Shown in pieces: positions 52,083 to 61,898 of a DNA stretch of 64,000 bases (positions are counted from its first letter, which is position 1; each line of letters begins with the position of its first letter). The notes below the pieces were generated by a model, which searched no databases, had not been told where the DNA came from, and saw nothing but the letters and a program-made list of their open reading frames with translations. A program made the position numbers and the translations under genes. Source of the stretch: Sporosarcina sp. FSL K6-1522 (GTDB lineage: Bacteria > Bacillota > Bacilli > Bacillales_A > Planococcaceae). The stretch lies in NCBI RefSeq assembly GCF_038622445.1, contig NZ_CP152019.1:3012501-3076500 (forward strand). Reading direction: 5' to 3'.

Positions 52083-52248
52083 ATCTATCCCCTCCAGTGT
52101 TAGAATCTCTTTGCGGTCGGTATATCCAGTCATTCAAAATCAAACCATACTGAATAACTCGATAACGATTCTTTCCACTTTCATTATACGGTATTTTCTG
52201 GCAATCATTCCACTCTTTTTTTGACAATATTATATCGAATAAAGGTGA

Positions 52249-53532
52249 CTACTCACCCCTTTTCCCTTTCATCCGTGCCCAAATAATCAATGGCACCAGT
52301 AGCAACGCTAAATAAGCACCGACAAATCCCAAAACGGCATAACTGGAATAGGCAACAATGACGCCTGATAATAAGCCGCCCGCCGTACCCGCAAGTGCAA
52401 CCCAGACATCAACCGTCCCCTGTGTTTTCGCACGCGTTTTCATATCTGTCGAATCAATCATAATCGCTGTCCCACTGATTAAGCCAAAGTTCCAACCAAG
52501 ACCGAGCAAAATAAGTGCAAATGCCAGCCATAACAGAGAGCCCCCCGGTGCAAAGGCGGCAACAACACCTGCTGTCGCTAATGTAACGCCCGAAGCGATA
52601 ACCATAAACGTGCGACCGATTTTATCGACCAATATGCCTGTCACCAATGATGGCAAATACATGGCGGCAATATGGAAACCGATGACGAGACCGACTGCAC
52701 TTAGTTGTGCACCATGATTTTGCATTTGAACAGGCGTCATCGTCATAATTCCAACCATTACGGCATGTGAGAGAATAAGCACGAGTGCCCCAACGACAAC
52801 TCCAACACGATTGACCTTACTTTGTAACACTTGCTGTCCATCATTCGCCTTGCTCTGCCGTTGCTTCTCCACCTCTATCGCTCTTGCCACTACAAATGGA
52901 TCAGGACGTAAATATACTAAAAAAATAAGACCTGCGATGAGATAAGCTACGGCGGCCAAAATAAATGGACCTGCTAAAGCCGGTATGCCTAGTGTCAATG
53001 CGAATTTCCCCATCGGTGTAACCAAATTTGGGCCCGCTACTGCACCCAGTGTCGTCGAAACCATTGCAATACTAATAGCAGTCGCTCGTTGTTTCTCACT
53101 CGCTAAGTCAGTGCCTGCATAACGAGCCTGTAAATTTGTTGAAGTACCTGCACCGTAAACAAATAGTGCTAAAAATAATAACAAGACGTTATTGATTGTA
53201 GCAGCAAGCACAACCGCAATGGCCCCTATTCCCCCGGCGATAAATCCAAAAGAAAGCCCATATCGACGACCAAACCGCTGTGAAATCCGTCCCACTAAAA
53301 AAGCGGCTAGCGCTGAACCGAGGGTAAATAACGCAGTCGGCAGTCCTGCATAACTGGCACTCCCTAGCATCTCCTTCGCAAGAAGCGCACCAACTGTAAT
53401 CCCCGCAGCAAGTCCCGCACCTCCGAAGATTTGCGACATAACGACAACAATAAGCGAACGTTTATACAGCTTTTGTTGCGCTTCCGTTGAATGAAGGTAG
53501 TGCTCTACTTCCTTCGATTGATATTGCTTCAC
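52249..53532 (-). CDS. MFS transporter
   Basis: It has 427 residues and 12 membrane segments with a central cytoplasmic loop. The loop-2/3 motif is GRISQRFGRRYG, repeated in weaker form as GILVDKIGRTFM in the second half. It is probably a proton-coupled exporter; the substrate is unknown. GTG 53532 is preferred to 53538 because of the spacing from AAAAGGGGGAG. It is separated from fmdAB by a terminator. Confidence 0.87.
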   Translation of the reverse strand: MKQYQSKEVEHYLHSTEAQQKLYKRSLIVVVMSQIFGGAGLAAGITVGALLAKEMLGSASYAGLPTALFTLGSALAAFLVGRISQRFGRRYGLSFGFIAGGIGAIAVVLAATINNVLLLFLALFVYGAGTSTNLQARYAGTDLASEKQRATAISIAMVSTTLGAVAGPNLVTPMGKFALTLGIPALAGPFILAAVAYLIAGLIFLVYLRPDPFVVARAIEVEKQRQSKANDGQQVLQSKVNRVGVVVGALVLILSHAVMVGIMTMTPVQMQNHGAQLSAVGLVIGFHIAAMYLPSLVTGILVDKIGRTFMVIASGVTLATAGVVAAFAPGGSLLWLAFALILLGLGWNFGLISGTAIMIDSTDMKTRAKTQGTVDVWVALAGTAGGLLSGVIVAYSSYAVLGFVGAYLALLLVPLIIWARMKGKRGE

Positions 53533-53604
53533 CCTCACTCCCCCTTTTACATGCAGTTACTTGTTTCATAGTACCAAACAAACGAAGAAACCCCAATCAC
53601 AATA

Positions 53605-53639
53605 AAGCCGCAAACTGAAAGATGCTCAGTTTGCAGCTT
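53605..53639 (-). terminator. Terminator of the fmdA-fmdB operon
   Basis: AAGC-GCAAACTGA pairs with TCAGTTTGC-GCTT (one mismatch, seven-base loop), followed by TTATTG on the minus strand. Confidence 0.7.
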
Positions 53640-53731
53640 ATTCATTAGCTATCATTCATACCTTACTTTCAAACGAAATGAAACAGTCAGCTTCCGATAA
53701 AGTGCCGTCAACCGGCTACAATCAAACGTTT

Positions 53732-54001
53732 TTACCCAACTTGCCACGGACGATTCGCACTTGCTTTTTTTCTCGGCTTGTTTGCCCCTAATTCCTCTCG
53801 GCTCATAATCTGCGGTTCCATTCCTTTTTCAATTTGTGAACTAAGCGCTCTCGAGAGTGTATACGTATTCGGCGCACGATAAACCCGCTTCGACGCTAGT
53901 TGGCAAGTAGGACAATACGTTTGTTCTTTATTGCCTGCCATCGATTTGAAAAACAAGGTAAACTCTCCACAATTCTCGCAACGAAATGTATAACTAGGCA
54001 A
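53732..54001 (-). CDS. fmdB: FmdB-family zinc-ribbon protein
   Basis: It has 89 residues. The N-terminal zinc ribbon (FRCENCGEF ... YCPTCQLASKRVYR) is typical of FmdB regulatory proteins, first described beside formamidase; the C-terminus is basic. TTG 54001 follows GGGAGG. It lies 20 bp after fmdA, so the pair is co-transcribed. The role in formamidase expression or assembly is inferred from the family. Confidence 0.88.
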   Translation of the reverse strand: MPSYTFRCENCGEFTLFFKSMAGNKEQTYCPTCQLASKRVYRAPNTYTLSRALSSQIEKGMEPQIMSREELGANKPRKKASANRPWQVG

Positions 54002-54021
54002 GATACAGCCTCCCTATCCTA

Positions 54022-55200
54022 TCATTTTGGCATAATGTCTTTATCGAATATTTTAGTAGGGATCGCAATGGTACAACATGCATTGGGAACGTCGACGATG
54101 CCATTGATTCGACTTTCAACTGGCGCTGTACTTAGTAACATATAAGCCTGTTCACCTGTGTAACCAAGTGTTTTTAGATATTCAATGGCATTCAAACATG
54201 CTCGGCGAAACGCAAGATTAGCGTCTAGATAATGTTGCTTACCATTTTTGTCGTCTACTGAAATCCCTTGAAAAACGAGGAAGTCATTATAATTTGGATC
54301 TACAGGACCCGGTTGAAACACAGGATTCTCTTGAATTTTATACGTTTCCATGCCGCCTTTGATGACATCTACCTTTAGGTCAATCCACCCTGCCATCTCA
54401 ATACCGCCACAGAATGTGATTTCCCCATCCCCTTGTGAAAAATGAAGATCCCCGACGGATAACTTCGCTCCTTTCACAAATACCGGGAAGAAGATTTTCG
54501 ATCCTTTAGATAGATTTTTAATATCACAGTTTCCTCCATTTTCTCTTGGCGGCACTGTCCGAGCCCCTTCATTTGCTACTCGGTCAAACTCTGCTCCTTT
54601 TAATGTGCCAAGTACTGCTCTCTCAGGATTGGGTGCATTGGCCAACGTTGGCACACGATCTGGGTTGGTCATGATCAGTTCTTTTTCTCGTTCATTCCAT
54701 TTTTGTAACAGCTCCATAGAGGGAGCTACTCCTATTAAGCCCGGATGGATAATCCCTGCGAACTTCACACCAGGAACATGTCTTGAAGTCGTATAAATGC
54801 CTTCAAAATCCCAGATTGACTTAGCCGCTTCTGGAAATTCGTCAACTAAGAAACTGCCCCCATTCTCTTTGGCAAAAATACCGTTAAAGCCCCACTCTGA
54901 ATCTTGAAAAGTACCAATATCTAAAATATCTACAACAAGTAAATCGCCCGGCTCCACGCCATTTACATATACTGGACCACTTAACACATGCACACGTGCT
55001 AGATTTACATCGCGAATATCATTTGGATTATCATCATTTTTAATTTGTCCATCTGTCCAATCTTTACATTCCATTCGAAAAGAAGTGCCAGGATCTACTG
55101 AAAATGCTGCTGGTATGTCTGGGTGCCAACGATTGTGACCAGGATGTGCTTGCTCTTCCATTGATTTGCTTAAATCAAGTTTGTACAGAGTTTTCGCCAT
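54022..55200 (-). CDS. fmdA: Formamidase (acetamidase/formamidase family)
   Basis: It hydrolyses formamide to formate and ammonia. It has 392 residues, the usual length. Family motifs are GHNRWHPDIPAAFSVDPG near the N-terminus, HPGLIGVAPSM, ENGGNCDIKNLSKGS and GDLHFSQGDGEITFCGG. GGGGGAATAATAAC precedes ATG 55200. Acetamidase activity is the close alternative; the FmdB partner favours formamidase. It probably serves nitrogen supply. Confidence 0.93.
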   Translation of the reverse strand: MAKTLYKLDLSKSMEEQAHPGHNRWHPDIPAAFSVDPGTSFRMECKDWTDGQIKNDDNPNDIRDVNLARVHVLSGPVYVNGVEPGDLLVVDILDIGTFQDSEWGFNGIFAKENGGSFLVDEFPEAAKSIWDFEGIYTTSRHVPGVKFAGIIHPGLIGVAPSMELLQKWNEREKELIMTNPDRVPTLANAPNPERAVLGTLKGAEFDRVANEGARTVPPRENGGNCDIKNLSKGSKIFFPVFVKGAKLSVGDLHFSQGDGEITFCGGIEMAGWIDLKVDVIKGGMETYKIQENPVFQPGPVDPNYNDFLVFQGISVDDKNGKQHYLDANLAFRRACLNAIEYLKTLGYTGEQAYMLLSTAPVESRINGIVDVPNACCTIAIPTKIFDKDIMPK

Positions 55201-55355
55201 GTTATTATTCCCCCTGTTTTTAGTAAAGTGATGAATGCGCTTTCATAATAGCAAGAACAAACAACCCTGTCAAATTAATGAGATTGTTCTGTTATTTTAC
55301 TAATTATCTAGAAATCAGGAAGAGCAGTCTCCCTTGCTATGCATAATAGGAAAAA

Positions 55356-55382
55356 CCATCTTTTCAAATAAGCAAAAGATGG
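55356..55382. terminator. Terminator of the hslO operon
   Basis: CCATCTTTT/AAAAGATGG stem with a ten-base loop and T-rich ends on both strands. It lies between hslO and fmdA. Confidence 0.8.
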
Positions 55383-55410
55383 CTTTTTAATGGTGTAAAT
55401 AATATTCACT

Positions 55411-56292
55411 TTATGAAACTGCCGATTCCAGTAATACTTCCAAATCCTGTTTAGAAAAATGATAGTTTTCATTACAAAAATGACAGTTTGCATCGGCCTG
55501 CCCATCCGTCTGAATCATGTCTTGGATCTCCGTACGTCCTAAACTAATAATGGCATTGGAGATTCTCTCCTCGGAACATTGACACTGAAATTGAACGGGC
55601 ATTTTCTCTAGAAATTTCACATGGCCTACTCCTAGTACTTGTTCAAGGATTTGTTCCGGTGTCATTCCCTGCTCCACCATTGCAGAAATCGGCATGATAT
55701 CTTGCAGACGTTCTTCAATCATAGCGATTGTCTCTTCGTCTGTCCCAGGCATCAGTTGAATGATAAACCCGCCTGCTCCTTGAACCGTCTGATCCGGGTT
55801 CACTAAGACTCCCACACCAACAGAGGAAGGTACTTGTTCTGAATGCACAATATAGGATGTAAAATCATCGCCTATCTCACCTGATACAAGAGGTACATAG
55901 CCGACAAAGGGCTGTTGTAAGCCAATATCTTTTGATACGGTAAGCATGCCATCCGTTCCAACCGCTCTTTGTACATCGAGTTTCCCTTGCTCATTTAACT
56001 CAAAATGCGTTTGCGGATTTGTCACATAGCCCCTCACTTCGCCTTTGGTGTTGGCATCGACTAAGATGGTGCCAATTGGACCACTGCCTTCAATTTTTAT
56101 TGAAAGTTTCTCCTCGCCTTTTAGCATTGCGCCAAGTATCACGCCAGCTGTCATCGAGCGCCCAAGCGCTGCAGATGCTGTTGGCCATGTCTGATGGCGA
56201 CGTTCAGCTTCTCCAACCGTTTCAGTTGTAATTGCCGCATAGGCACGTACTTGGTCATTATAAGCAATTGCTTTTACTAAATAATCCTTCAC
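55411..56292 (-). CDS. hslO: Redox-regulated chaperone Hsp33
   Basis: It is a 293-residue holdase activated by oxidation. The C-terminal zinc-binding cysteines are intact as CQC and CHFC ([24 protein letters not shown]), which release zinc and form disulfides under oxidative stress. The N-terminal domain has the usual [20 protein letters not shown] segment. It starts 20 bp after the LLM gene, suggesting it belongs to the Rrf2-LLM operon. Confidence 0.95.
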   Translation of the reverse strand: MKDYLVKAIAYNDQVRAYAAITTETVGEAERRHQTWPTASAALGRSMTAGVILGAMLKGEEKLSIKIEGSGPIGTILVDANTKGEVRGYVTNPQTHFELNEQGKLDVQRAVGTDGMLTVSKDIGLQQPFVGYVPLVSGEIGDDFTSYIVHSEQVPSSVGVGVLVNPDQTVQGAGGFIIQLMPGTDEETIAMIEERLQDIMPISAMVEQGMTPEQILEQVLGVGHVKFLEKMPVQFQCQCSEERISNAIISLGRTEIQDMIQTDGQADANCHFCNENYHFSKQDLEVLLESAVS

Positions 56293-56312
56293 TTCAATTC
56301 TTCCTTTCTTTC

Positions 56313-57305
56313 CTACAGAAGTTCCTGTGCTAATAGGCGATAGACATTCAAACGTTTTTCTTGCGAATGCGGAATGCTACAAATCATCGCTTCATCAAAT
56401 CCATACTGTTGTTGCTCTTGTTGTAATCGTGTTGCAATGTATTTCGCAGAACCTACTAGGTGGATCTTCCGGCTATCTTGAATCATCATCCGGTCCATTT
56501 CCGTCAGCGGATAATCACGGGCTTCTTCAGGTGTCAACACTTGCCCGACCTTCCCTTTCATGAACAGCAGACGCCAAATATCTTGAGGACCAGCCTCAAA
56601 CTCCGCCTCTTCTGTTGTTTCGGCTGCTGTTACCATATAAGACACGTTGATCTCTGGTTTCTCCATAAAAGCTGAAGATTGAAAGTTCTTTTTATAAGCC
56701 TCTAAAATGGCTTCGGACATCTGACCATTAAAAAACTGTGCAAAAGAATAGCCAACGCCCATCCGCCCTGCTTGAATGGCACTATTGCCACTCGAACCTA
56801 ACAGCCAAGCTTCGGGCAAAACGATTTGAGATGGCGTCGCAATCGTTTTACTGTATAGGCTATCTTCTGGTACTTCGTCGTTAATCAATTGCAATGCCGT
56901 ATCGAATTTTTCATACATATTGTTGACCATCGGGGGACGTCCTTCAGATAAAGCATAGATAGAATCGTTATCCCCGCCCGGAGCTCGCCCCACGCCAAAA
57001 TCAATGCGGCCTGGTGAAAAAGCACTTAATGTCTTAAATACTTCAGCTAGCTTTAGTGGAGAATAATGCATCATCATCGTGCCACCAGTACCGATACGAA
57101 TTTGTTGCGTTTTGGCTGCTAAATGAGCCGCAGTTACTTCGGGCGCCGAGCTTGCAAAGGTGTTTGTTCCATGATGCTCCGCCATCCACATGCGACGGTA
57201 GCCTAATTCATCTGTCAAAATCGCTAGCTCTTCTGCTTTTTTCAAAGCATCCGCTGCATGATTGCCCGTTGTTACGGGTGCCTGATCCAGAACACTTAAC
57301 CTCAT
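56313..57305 (-). CDS. LLM-class flavin-dependent oxidoreductase
   Basis: It has 330 residues with a luciferase-like TIM barrel. [17 protein letters not shown] and [14 protein letters not shown] are typical of the MsnO8/YhbW-type subgroup. It uses FMNH2 or F420; in this organism FMN is likely. The substrate is unknown. Its ATG overlaps the DUF896 stop (ATGA, four bases). It is fourth gene of an operon headed by an Rrf2 regulator. Confidence 0.88.
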   Translation of the reverse strand: MRLSVLDQAPVTTGNHAADALKKAEELAILTDELGYRRMWMAEHHGTNTFASSAPEVTAAHLAAKTQQIRIGTGGTMMMHYSPLKLAEVFKTLSAFSPGRIDFGVGRAPGGDNDSIYALSEGRPPMVNNMYEKFDTALQLINDEVPEDSLYSKTIATPSQIVLPEAWLLGSSGNSAIQAGRMGVGYSFAQFFNGQMSEAILEAYKKNFQSSAFMEKPEINVSYMVTAAETTEEAEFEAGPQDIWRLLFMKGKVGQVLTPEEARDYPLTEMDRMMIQDSRKIHLVGSAKYIATRLQQEQQQYGFDEAMICSIPHSQEKRLNVYRLLAQELL

Positions 57306-57523
57306 GTCGTTGACTTCCTTTCTTGCTGTACTTTGTCAGGAGTCACATCATTACCGAGTGGATCGAGTACAGTGATCCCTGAAACGGTGTTCAAAACCTG
57401 TCCACGGATTTCGCGTAAGTAATCTTGTTGCAAAACCGTTTGCTCCACCATTTCAGCATTGGTCAACCCTTCATCCCTTTGCTTTTTTGCTAATTCATTA
57501 ATACGATCTAACCCTTTAATCAT
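57302..57523 (-). CDS. DUF896 (UPF0291) protein
   Basis: It has 73 residues with two helices (IKGLDRINELAKKQRDEGL; QDYLREIRGQVLNTVSGITV) and LDPLGNDVTPDK, the DUF896 signature. Function is unknown. It is unusual to find it between two flavin oxidoreductase genes. Only a weak AAGTGG precedes ATG 57523; its stop overlaps the next start. Confidence 0.87.
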   Translation of the reverse strand: MIKGLDRINELAKKQRDEGLTNAEMVEQTVLQQDYLREIRGQVLNTVSGITVLDPLGNDVTPDKVQQERKSTT

Positions 57524-57539
57524 CTATATGCCACTTCTT

Positions 57540-58487
57540 TCATCGTGTATTTGTAGGGAAATGAGGAACCACATATTCGCCTAATTCTTGAATTACTTCT
57601 GAGGCCGGTCGCTTTCCATTCTTCAGCCCAAACATGACATGATTAACGCCCGCATCCCGATATGCATGTAAATAATCAATTAAAAACTTATACCCCGATC
57701 TAAACCCGCCCTTTATCGGTTTAGGCGCTTCATTTGGATTCTCTGCTAAATCAATCGCCAAAGCTTGCGCAAATGGTTTGAATCCACCAGCTGCTTTTCT
57801 CCATTTCTTCACAAGCCTGCGCTGTTCATTGACCTCTTGGGAATAAAATAACCAGCCATCTGTATGCTCCGCTAGCCACTCAATCGTCTGGCCAGAATAG
57901 CCCGTTCCTAAAATCGGAATAGCAGATAAAGCTGGTTTCGGAACGATATCACCTTGCAACATATCGACTCGCTCTGTTTGCATTTGCGGAAATGATTCTT
58001 TCCAAGCTTTTTTCATGACCACAATAGACTCTCTAAATAATGCTGCTTTTTCGTTAACATCCACTTTAAATACCGGGAATTCAATGGGTCTGTCACCAGT
58101 CGCAACACCTAATAACAACCGCTGTTTCGAGATTTTATCCAACGAAGCAGCTGACTTGGCTACGTGAAGTGGGTGACGCAATGTCGTCACAATACTGGAA
58201 GTACCAAGCGCAATTCGCTCCGTATGTGCTGCTACATAAGAAAGAAACACCCATGGATCGTATAGGGCCCCAACATCACCGAAGTTCGCATCATAGAGTG
58301 GAGCATCCCTAACAAACAAGGAGGCGAACCCTAGAATTTCCGCCTTTTTCACCAGTAGCATTTGCTCCTCCAAATCCATCTCCGGAAAACTTCCTACATA
58401 CGACTCCAAAGGAAACGCTAGCCCAAGTGTTAATGTATGCTCTTTAAATGTTTGCGCAAAGCCATAATGTGTTTGAAAATTATCCAT
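57540..58487 (-). CDS. LLM-class oxidoreductase (TIGR03571-like)
   Basis: It has 315 residues. LFVRDAPLYDANFGDVGALY and VATGDRPIEFPVF mark the TIGR03571 subgroup of luciferase-like enzymes. It belongs to a different subgroup from the LLM gene downstream. GGAGAATAACGAT precedes ATG 58487, 12 bp after the Rrf2 gene. The substrate is unknown. Confidence 0.87.
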   Translation of the reverse strand: MDNFQTHYGFAQTFKEHTLTLGLAFPLESYVGSFPEMDLEEQMLLVKKAEILGFASLFVRDAPLYDANFGDVGALYDPWVFLSYVAAHTERIALGTSSIVTTLRHPLHVAKSAASLDKISKQRLLLGVATGDRPIEFPVFKVDVNEKAALFRESIVVMKKAWKESFPQMQTERVDMLQGDIVPKPALSAIPILGTGYSGQTIEWLAEHTDGWLFYSQEVNEQRRLVKKWRKAAGGFKPFAQALAIDLAENPNEAPKPIKGGFRSGYKFLIDYLHAYRDAGVNHVMFGLKNGKRPASEVIQELGEYVVPHFPTNTR

Positions 58488-58499
58488 ATCGTTATTCTC

Positions 58500-58982
58500 C
58501 TACTTACACGCTTTTTCTTGTATCCATTCTTTTAAACTCTCCACTTTTTCAGGAAAGCGAGAAGTCGTTTCCTCATATAAAGACGCAATGGTTTCACGCT
58601 TCAACACCGTTTTCCAAGTCGATTCAGCTTCATCCATTAAATCCGTCAATAAACAGCATGCATCCTCTTTTTCCAATTCAAGCATGTCATCGAGAATCCC
58701 ACTTGGAGAATAAAGGGATTGTTGACCCTCAATTGCGAGATACACATCGTACACTCGAATTTCTTCAGGTTTTTTCTTTAATCTAAAGCCGCCTTTTACA
58801 CCTGCGACAGAAGTAATCAGGTCTGCCCTGACTAACTTTCTCAACAGTTTTTGAAAATAAGTGGGTGAAGTTCCCAACTGTTGACTAATAGCCTCCCCTG
58901 GTAATACCGCTCGATCTGGCAACATATTCAGGATTAGAATAGCGTAGACAGATTGTTCAACACCTGTTTTCATCTGCATCAT
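58500..58982 (-). CDS. Rrf2-family transcriptional regulator
   Basis: It has 160 residues. The winged helix is PGEAISQQLGTSPTYFQKLL followed by RLKKKPEEIRVYDVYLAIEG. A CC pair in KEDACCLLTDL is the only cysteine cluster besides the C-terminal one, fewer than the three needed for an NsrR/IscR Fe-S cluster, so it may sense thiol oxidation. AAGGCGGTGAGC precedes ATG 58982 (58979 is possible). It is first gene of the LLM-Hsp33 operon and is probably its autoregulator. Confidence 0.87.
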   Translation of the reverse strand: MMQMKTGVEQSVYAILILNMLPDRAVLPGEAISQQLGTSPTYFQKLLRKLVRADLITSVAGVKGGFRLKKKPEEIRVYDVYLAIEGQQSLYSPSGILDDMLELEKEDACCLLTDLMDEAESTWKTVLKRETIASLYEETTSRFPEKVESLKEWIQEKACK

Positions 58983-59145
58983 GCTCACCGCCTTTTTGAA
59001 AGTATTTTTTATTATTCATTGAATAACTTGGATATTAATTATCCACTTTAGTTTAATATATTGAAATCAAAAAGTAAAACCATCCGCCTTATTTGTTAAT
59101 AGCAGTCGATTATCTCTGTTCTTCAATATCACATACATAGACAAA

Positions 59146-59178
59146 AAATCCCCTCGCTGAATTTTCACGAAGGGATTT
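59146..59178 (-). terminator. Terminator of azoR
   Basis: AAATCCC/GGGATTT stem with inner CG pairs, then TTTTTTG on the minus strand. Confidence 0.75.
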
Positions 59179-59205
59179 ACTATATTTATTTACTTATCAT
59201 CTTGC

Positions 59206-59850
59206 TTATACAGTAGTTGGTTGAGCAGCCAATGCTTTTGCAACTTCAGCCACTTTTTCAAGACCTTGTGCAACGATTTGCTCCGCTTCACCTGGCATTG
59301 CATTATGGCCTTCAATGATGACTTCTTCAACAGTCATACCGAACACGCCGCCAAATACATTACGCATATACGTAGCTGACATTTCCATTGGCGCTGTTTC
59401 AGGCGTAGAGTAGATACCGCCACGTGCATTCAATAGAATTGCTTTTTTCTCAGTCATTAAGCTGACCAATTGGCCTTCTTCGTTATATTTAAACGCATAG
59501 CCTGCTTGGTAGACATAGTCCACAAATGTTTGTAGTGGTGCTGGAATTGTTAAGTTCCAAAGTGGGAATGCGAAAACGACTACATCCGCAGCTGTTAAAG
59601 CATCCATTGTTTTTTGTTTCGCTGCAACAAGGCGTTGCTCAAGATTAGATAGTTCTTCGCCATTTTGCATTTTGCCAAATGCGTTGAATAGATCTTGACC
59701 GAAGTACGGCATATCTTCTGCGAACACGTCGAATGTTGTGACGTTAAGATTTTTTGCATCTTTTATATTTTCCATAAATGTTTCGTACATTTTGCTTGAG
59801 ATTGCCTCTGAAGCTGGGCGGTTATTTGCTTTTACAACTAAAATATTCAT
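59206..59850 (-). CDS. azoR: FMN-dependent NADH-azoreductase
   Basis: It has 214 residues with a flavodoxin-like fold. The phosphate loop is VKANNRPASEAISSK; FPLWNLTIPAPLQTFVDYV and LNARGGIYS contact FMN. It reduces azo compounds and quinones by two electrons and protects from electrophile stress. The ATG at 59850 follows GGAGGAATATATCA. Its promoter carries an MhqR-like palindrome, as in B. subtilis azoR2. It is monocistronic. Confidence 0.93.
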   Translation of the reverse strand: MNILVVKANNRPASEAISSKMYETFMENIKDAKNLNVTTFDVFAEDMPYFGQDLFNAFGKMQNGEELSNLEQRLVAAKQKTMDALTAADVVVFAFPLWNLTIPAPLQTFVDYVYQAGYAFKYNEEGQLVSLMTEKKAILLNARGGIYSTPETAPMEMSATYMRNVFGGVFGMTVEEVIIEGHNAMPGEAEQIVAQGLEKVAEVAKALAAQPTTV

Positions 59851-59914
59851 TGATATATTCCTCCAAATGGTTTTATCTTTGAGTCCGATTATTTACCGTT
59901 CCTCACAAGAATTG

Positions 59915-59945
59915 ATTCTAGCACACTTAATATCTTGAATTCAAG
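59915..59945 (-). promoter_or_regulatory. azoR promoter with overlapping CTTGAATTCAAG palindrome
   Basis: On the minus strand TTGAAT (59939-59944) and TAGAAT (59915-59920) are 18 bases apart. The perfect palindrome CTTGAATTCAAG (59934-59945) covers the -35. With flanking TAT it resembles the MhqR operator (ATCTcgaatTCgAGAT type). Confidence 0.6.
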
Positions 59946-60065
59946 CAATCGAACTTCAAAACTATTCATCACTCTTTTCACTTCTGCTAATCATGGTACA
60001 ATTTAGCTAATCATCATTCCAACCTTACTTTTATCAAAAATTTATATGAGTAGGAAGTGACATGC

Positions 60066-60740
60066 GTGTTTACCATATTAATTATTGAGGATGAGAAGAA
60101 AATCGGCGATCTTATCGCAAAGGATTTAAAAAAATGGGGCTATGCTCCTCGACTCATTCATGATTTCCAAAAAGTAGAAGAAACATTTCTAGCCGTTCAA
60201 CCACATCTCGTTATTTTAGATATTAACCTACCCTATTTTAATGGATTCTATTGGTGTGAACGCATACGAAGGCATTCTAATGCACCTATCATTTTTCTCT
60301 CTTCCCGGACGGAGGAAATCGATATGATGATGGCATTAAATATTGGGGGCGATGACTTTATCCAGAAGCCATTCTCAATGGATATGCTCCTCACAAAGGT
60401 TCATGCCCTGCTCAGAAGAACCTATACATATCACACTATCGAAACAGACATCATCGTGCACCGGGATCTAGCTTTACATAGTAAAAAATCCGTCATTTGT
60501 ATTCAGGACAACGAAGTAGAGTTGACACGCAATGAATTTAAAATTCTTTGCATACTCCTCGAGCATAAAAATCAAATTGTACAGCGTGATGAAATAATGC
60601 GTGCATTATGGGAAGACGAAAGCTTCATCGATGACAACACACTAACTGTCAACGTGAATCGGTTACGTCACAAACTACGTGAACATGGACTAGATGATTA
60701 TATTCAAACGAAAAAAGGACAGGGGTATATGTTGATATGA
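60066..60740 (+). CDS. OmpR-family response regulator (BceR-like)
   Basis: It has 225 residues. The receiver has IIEDEKK, the phospho-acceptor Asp in VILDINLPYFNG and the conserved Lys in QKPFSMDML. The winged-helix output domain ends with NRLRHKLREHGLDDYIQ and KKGQGYML. The PYFNGFYWC motif is typical of BceR/GraR regulators. The start is taken as GTG 60066 after TAGGAAGTGACATGC; GTG 60057 is possible. Its stop overlaps the kinase start. Confidence 0.9.
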   Translation: MFTILIIEDEKKIGDLIAKDLKKWGYAPRLIHDFQKVEETFLAVQPHLVILDINLPYFNGFYWCERIRRHSNAPIIFLSSRTEEIDMMMALNIGGDDFIQKPFSMDMLLTKVHALLRRTYTYHTIETDIIVHRDLALHSKKSVICIQDNEVELTRNEFKILCILLEHKNQIVQRDEIMRALWEDESFIDDNTLTVNVNRLRHKLREHGLDDYIQTKKGQGYMLI

Positions 60741-61780
60741 AGGGATCATTCACAACATTTCTATGGTTCCAGCGGCGAGTCGTTGCCTTGTACTTATTCA
60801 TCATGACGTTCATTACCGTCATGATGTATGTAGAACCTGCGATGTCGATCCATGTCAACCACATCATTTATATGCATGTTGTGACAGGGCTTATTTTCTC
60901 CTTGTATGTAGTGTTTGAATTTTTATCAATCCAAAAAGCGTTCTCACAAATGGAAACACGCTGGCATCACGATGTATTTATTCAAGAAGGGTTGAATGAA
61001 CCCAAAACCTACGAGCAATACCTGTATCGGCAATTCTTCCAGCACATCGATGATTGTCATCAGGAGAAGATGCTGTCGATTGTCCGCAGCAAAAAAGAGG
61101 CATTGGAGTTTATGACTTCTTGGTTTCATGACATTAAAACACCGATTGCTGTCAGCAAATTAATTATTGATAAATCTCCACAGGACACCAATTTACAAAG
61201 TATCAGCGATGAAATGACACGCATCGAGCACGCAATTGAACAAGCCCTTTATTTCGCAAGAACAGATGACTTTAACCAAGATTATTTTATTTCACAGACG
61301 CAGTTAGACATTATCGTACGTTCGGTTATTAAACAACATGCCAAAATCTTTATCGAGAAAAACATAAAATTGGATCTTCAAGTAGAAGCCCTCGAAATTA
61401 CAACCGATAAAAAGTGGCTAGAATACGTGCTGACTCAAATCATTTCCAATGCCTTGAAATATTCAAAAGTAGCGGGAACGATTACAATTCAAGCCGAGGA
61501 AGATTCGACAGAAGTCAGGCTACTCATCTCAGACAATGGTATCGGGATTCCCCTATCAGATCTACCGCGTATCTTCAAAAAAGGATTCACAGGAATGAAT
61601 GGCAGAGTCTATCAAAAATCGACTGGAATGGGCTTATACTTAGCGAAAAAGTTAGCCAATAAATTGGGACATGAGCTAACTGTTACTTCCAAAGAGCATG
61701 CATACACAACACTGTCCATTCATTTTCCAAAGGGATGCGACTATTATCCGCTAACCAAGAACAAAAGCGTAAGACCCTAG
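60737..61780 (+). CDS. Intramembrane-sensing histidine kinase (BceS-like)
   Basis: It has 347 residues with two N-terminal membrane helices and almost no extracellular loop, the mark of BceS kinases that sense through the ABC transporter. The phosphorylated His is in SWFHDIKTPIAV, and the ATP-binding boxes are NALKYSK, DNGIGIP and GMGLYLAKKL. It overlaps the regulator by four bases. The transporter genes lie convergent, on the opposite strand. Confidence 0.9.
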   Translation: MKGSFTTFLWFQRRVVALYLFIMTFITVMMYVEPAMSIHVNHIIYMHVVTGLIFSLYVVFEFLSIQKAFSQMETRWHHDVFIQEGLNEPKTYEQYLYRQFFQHIDDCHQEKMLSIVRSKKEALEFMTSWFHDIKTPIAVSKLIIDKSPQDTNLQSISDEMTRIEHAIEQALYFARTDDFNQDYFISQTQLDIIVRSVIKQHAKIFIEKNIKLDLQVEALEITTDKKWLEYVLTQIISNALKYSKVAGTITIQAEEDSTEVRLLISDNGIGIPLSDLPRIFKKGFTGMNGRVYQKSTGMGLYLAKKLANKLGHELTVTSKEHAYTTLSIHFPKGCDYYPLTKNKSVRP

Positions 61781-61859
61781 GGAGTTGGAGCCTAGACGTG
61801 AAACCTCCATGTACTTACTTATCCATAGTACAAGGATTTATAGTTTCCTAACCAACGAA

Positions 61860-61898
61860 AAACATCCGAGGGGCGCTTGACAAACCCCGCGGATGTTT
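61860..61898. terminator. Bidirectional terminator between kinase and permease
   Basis: AAACATCCG-GGGG pairs with CCCC-CGGATGTTT (one mismatch), with T-rich flanks. It separates the convergent operons. Confidence 0.8.
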
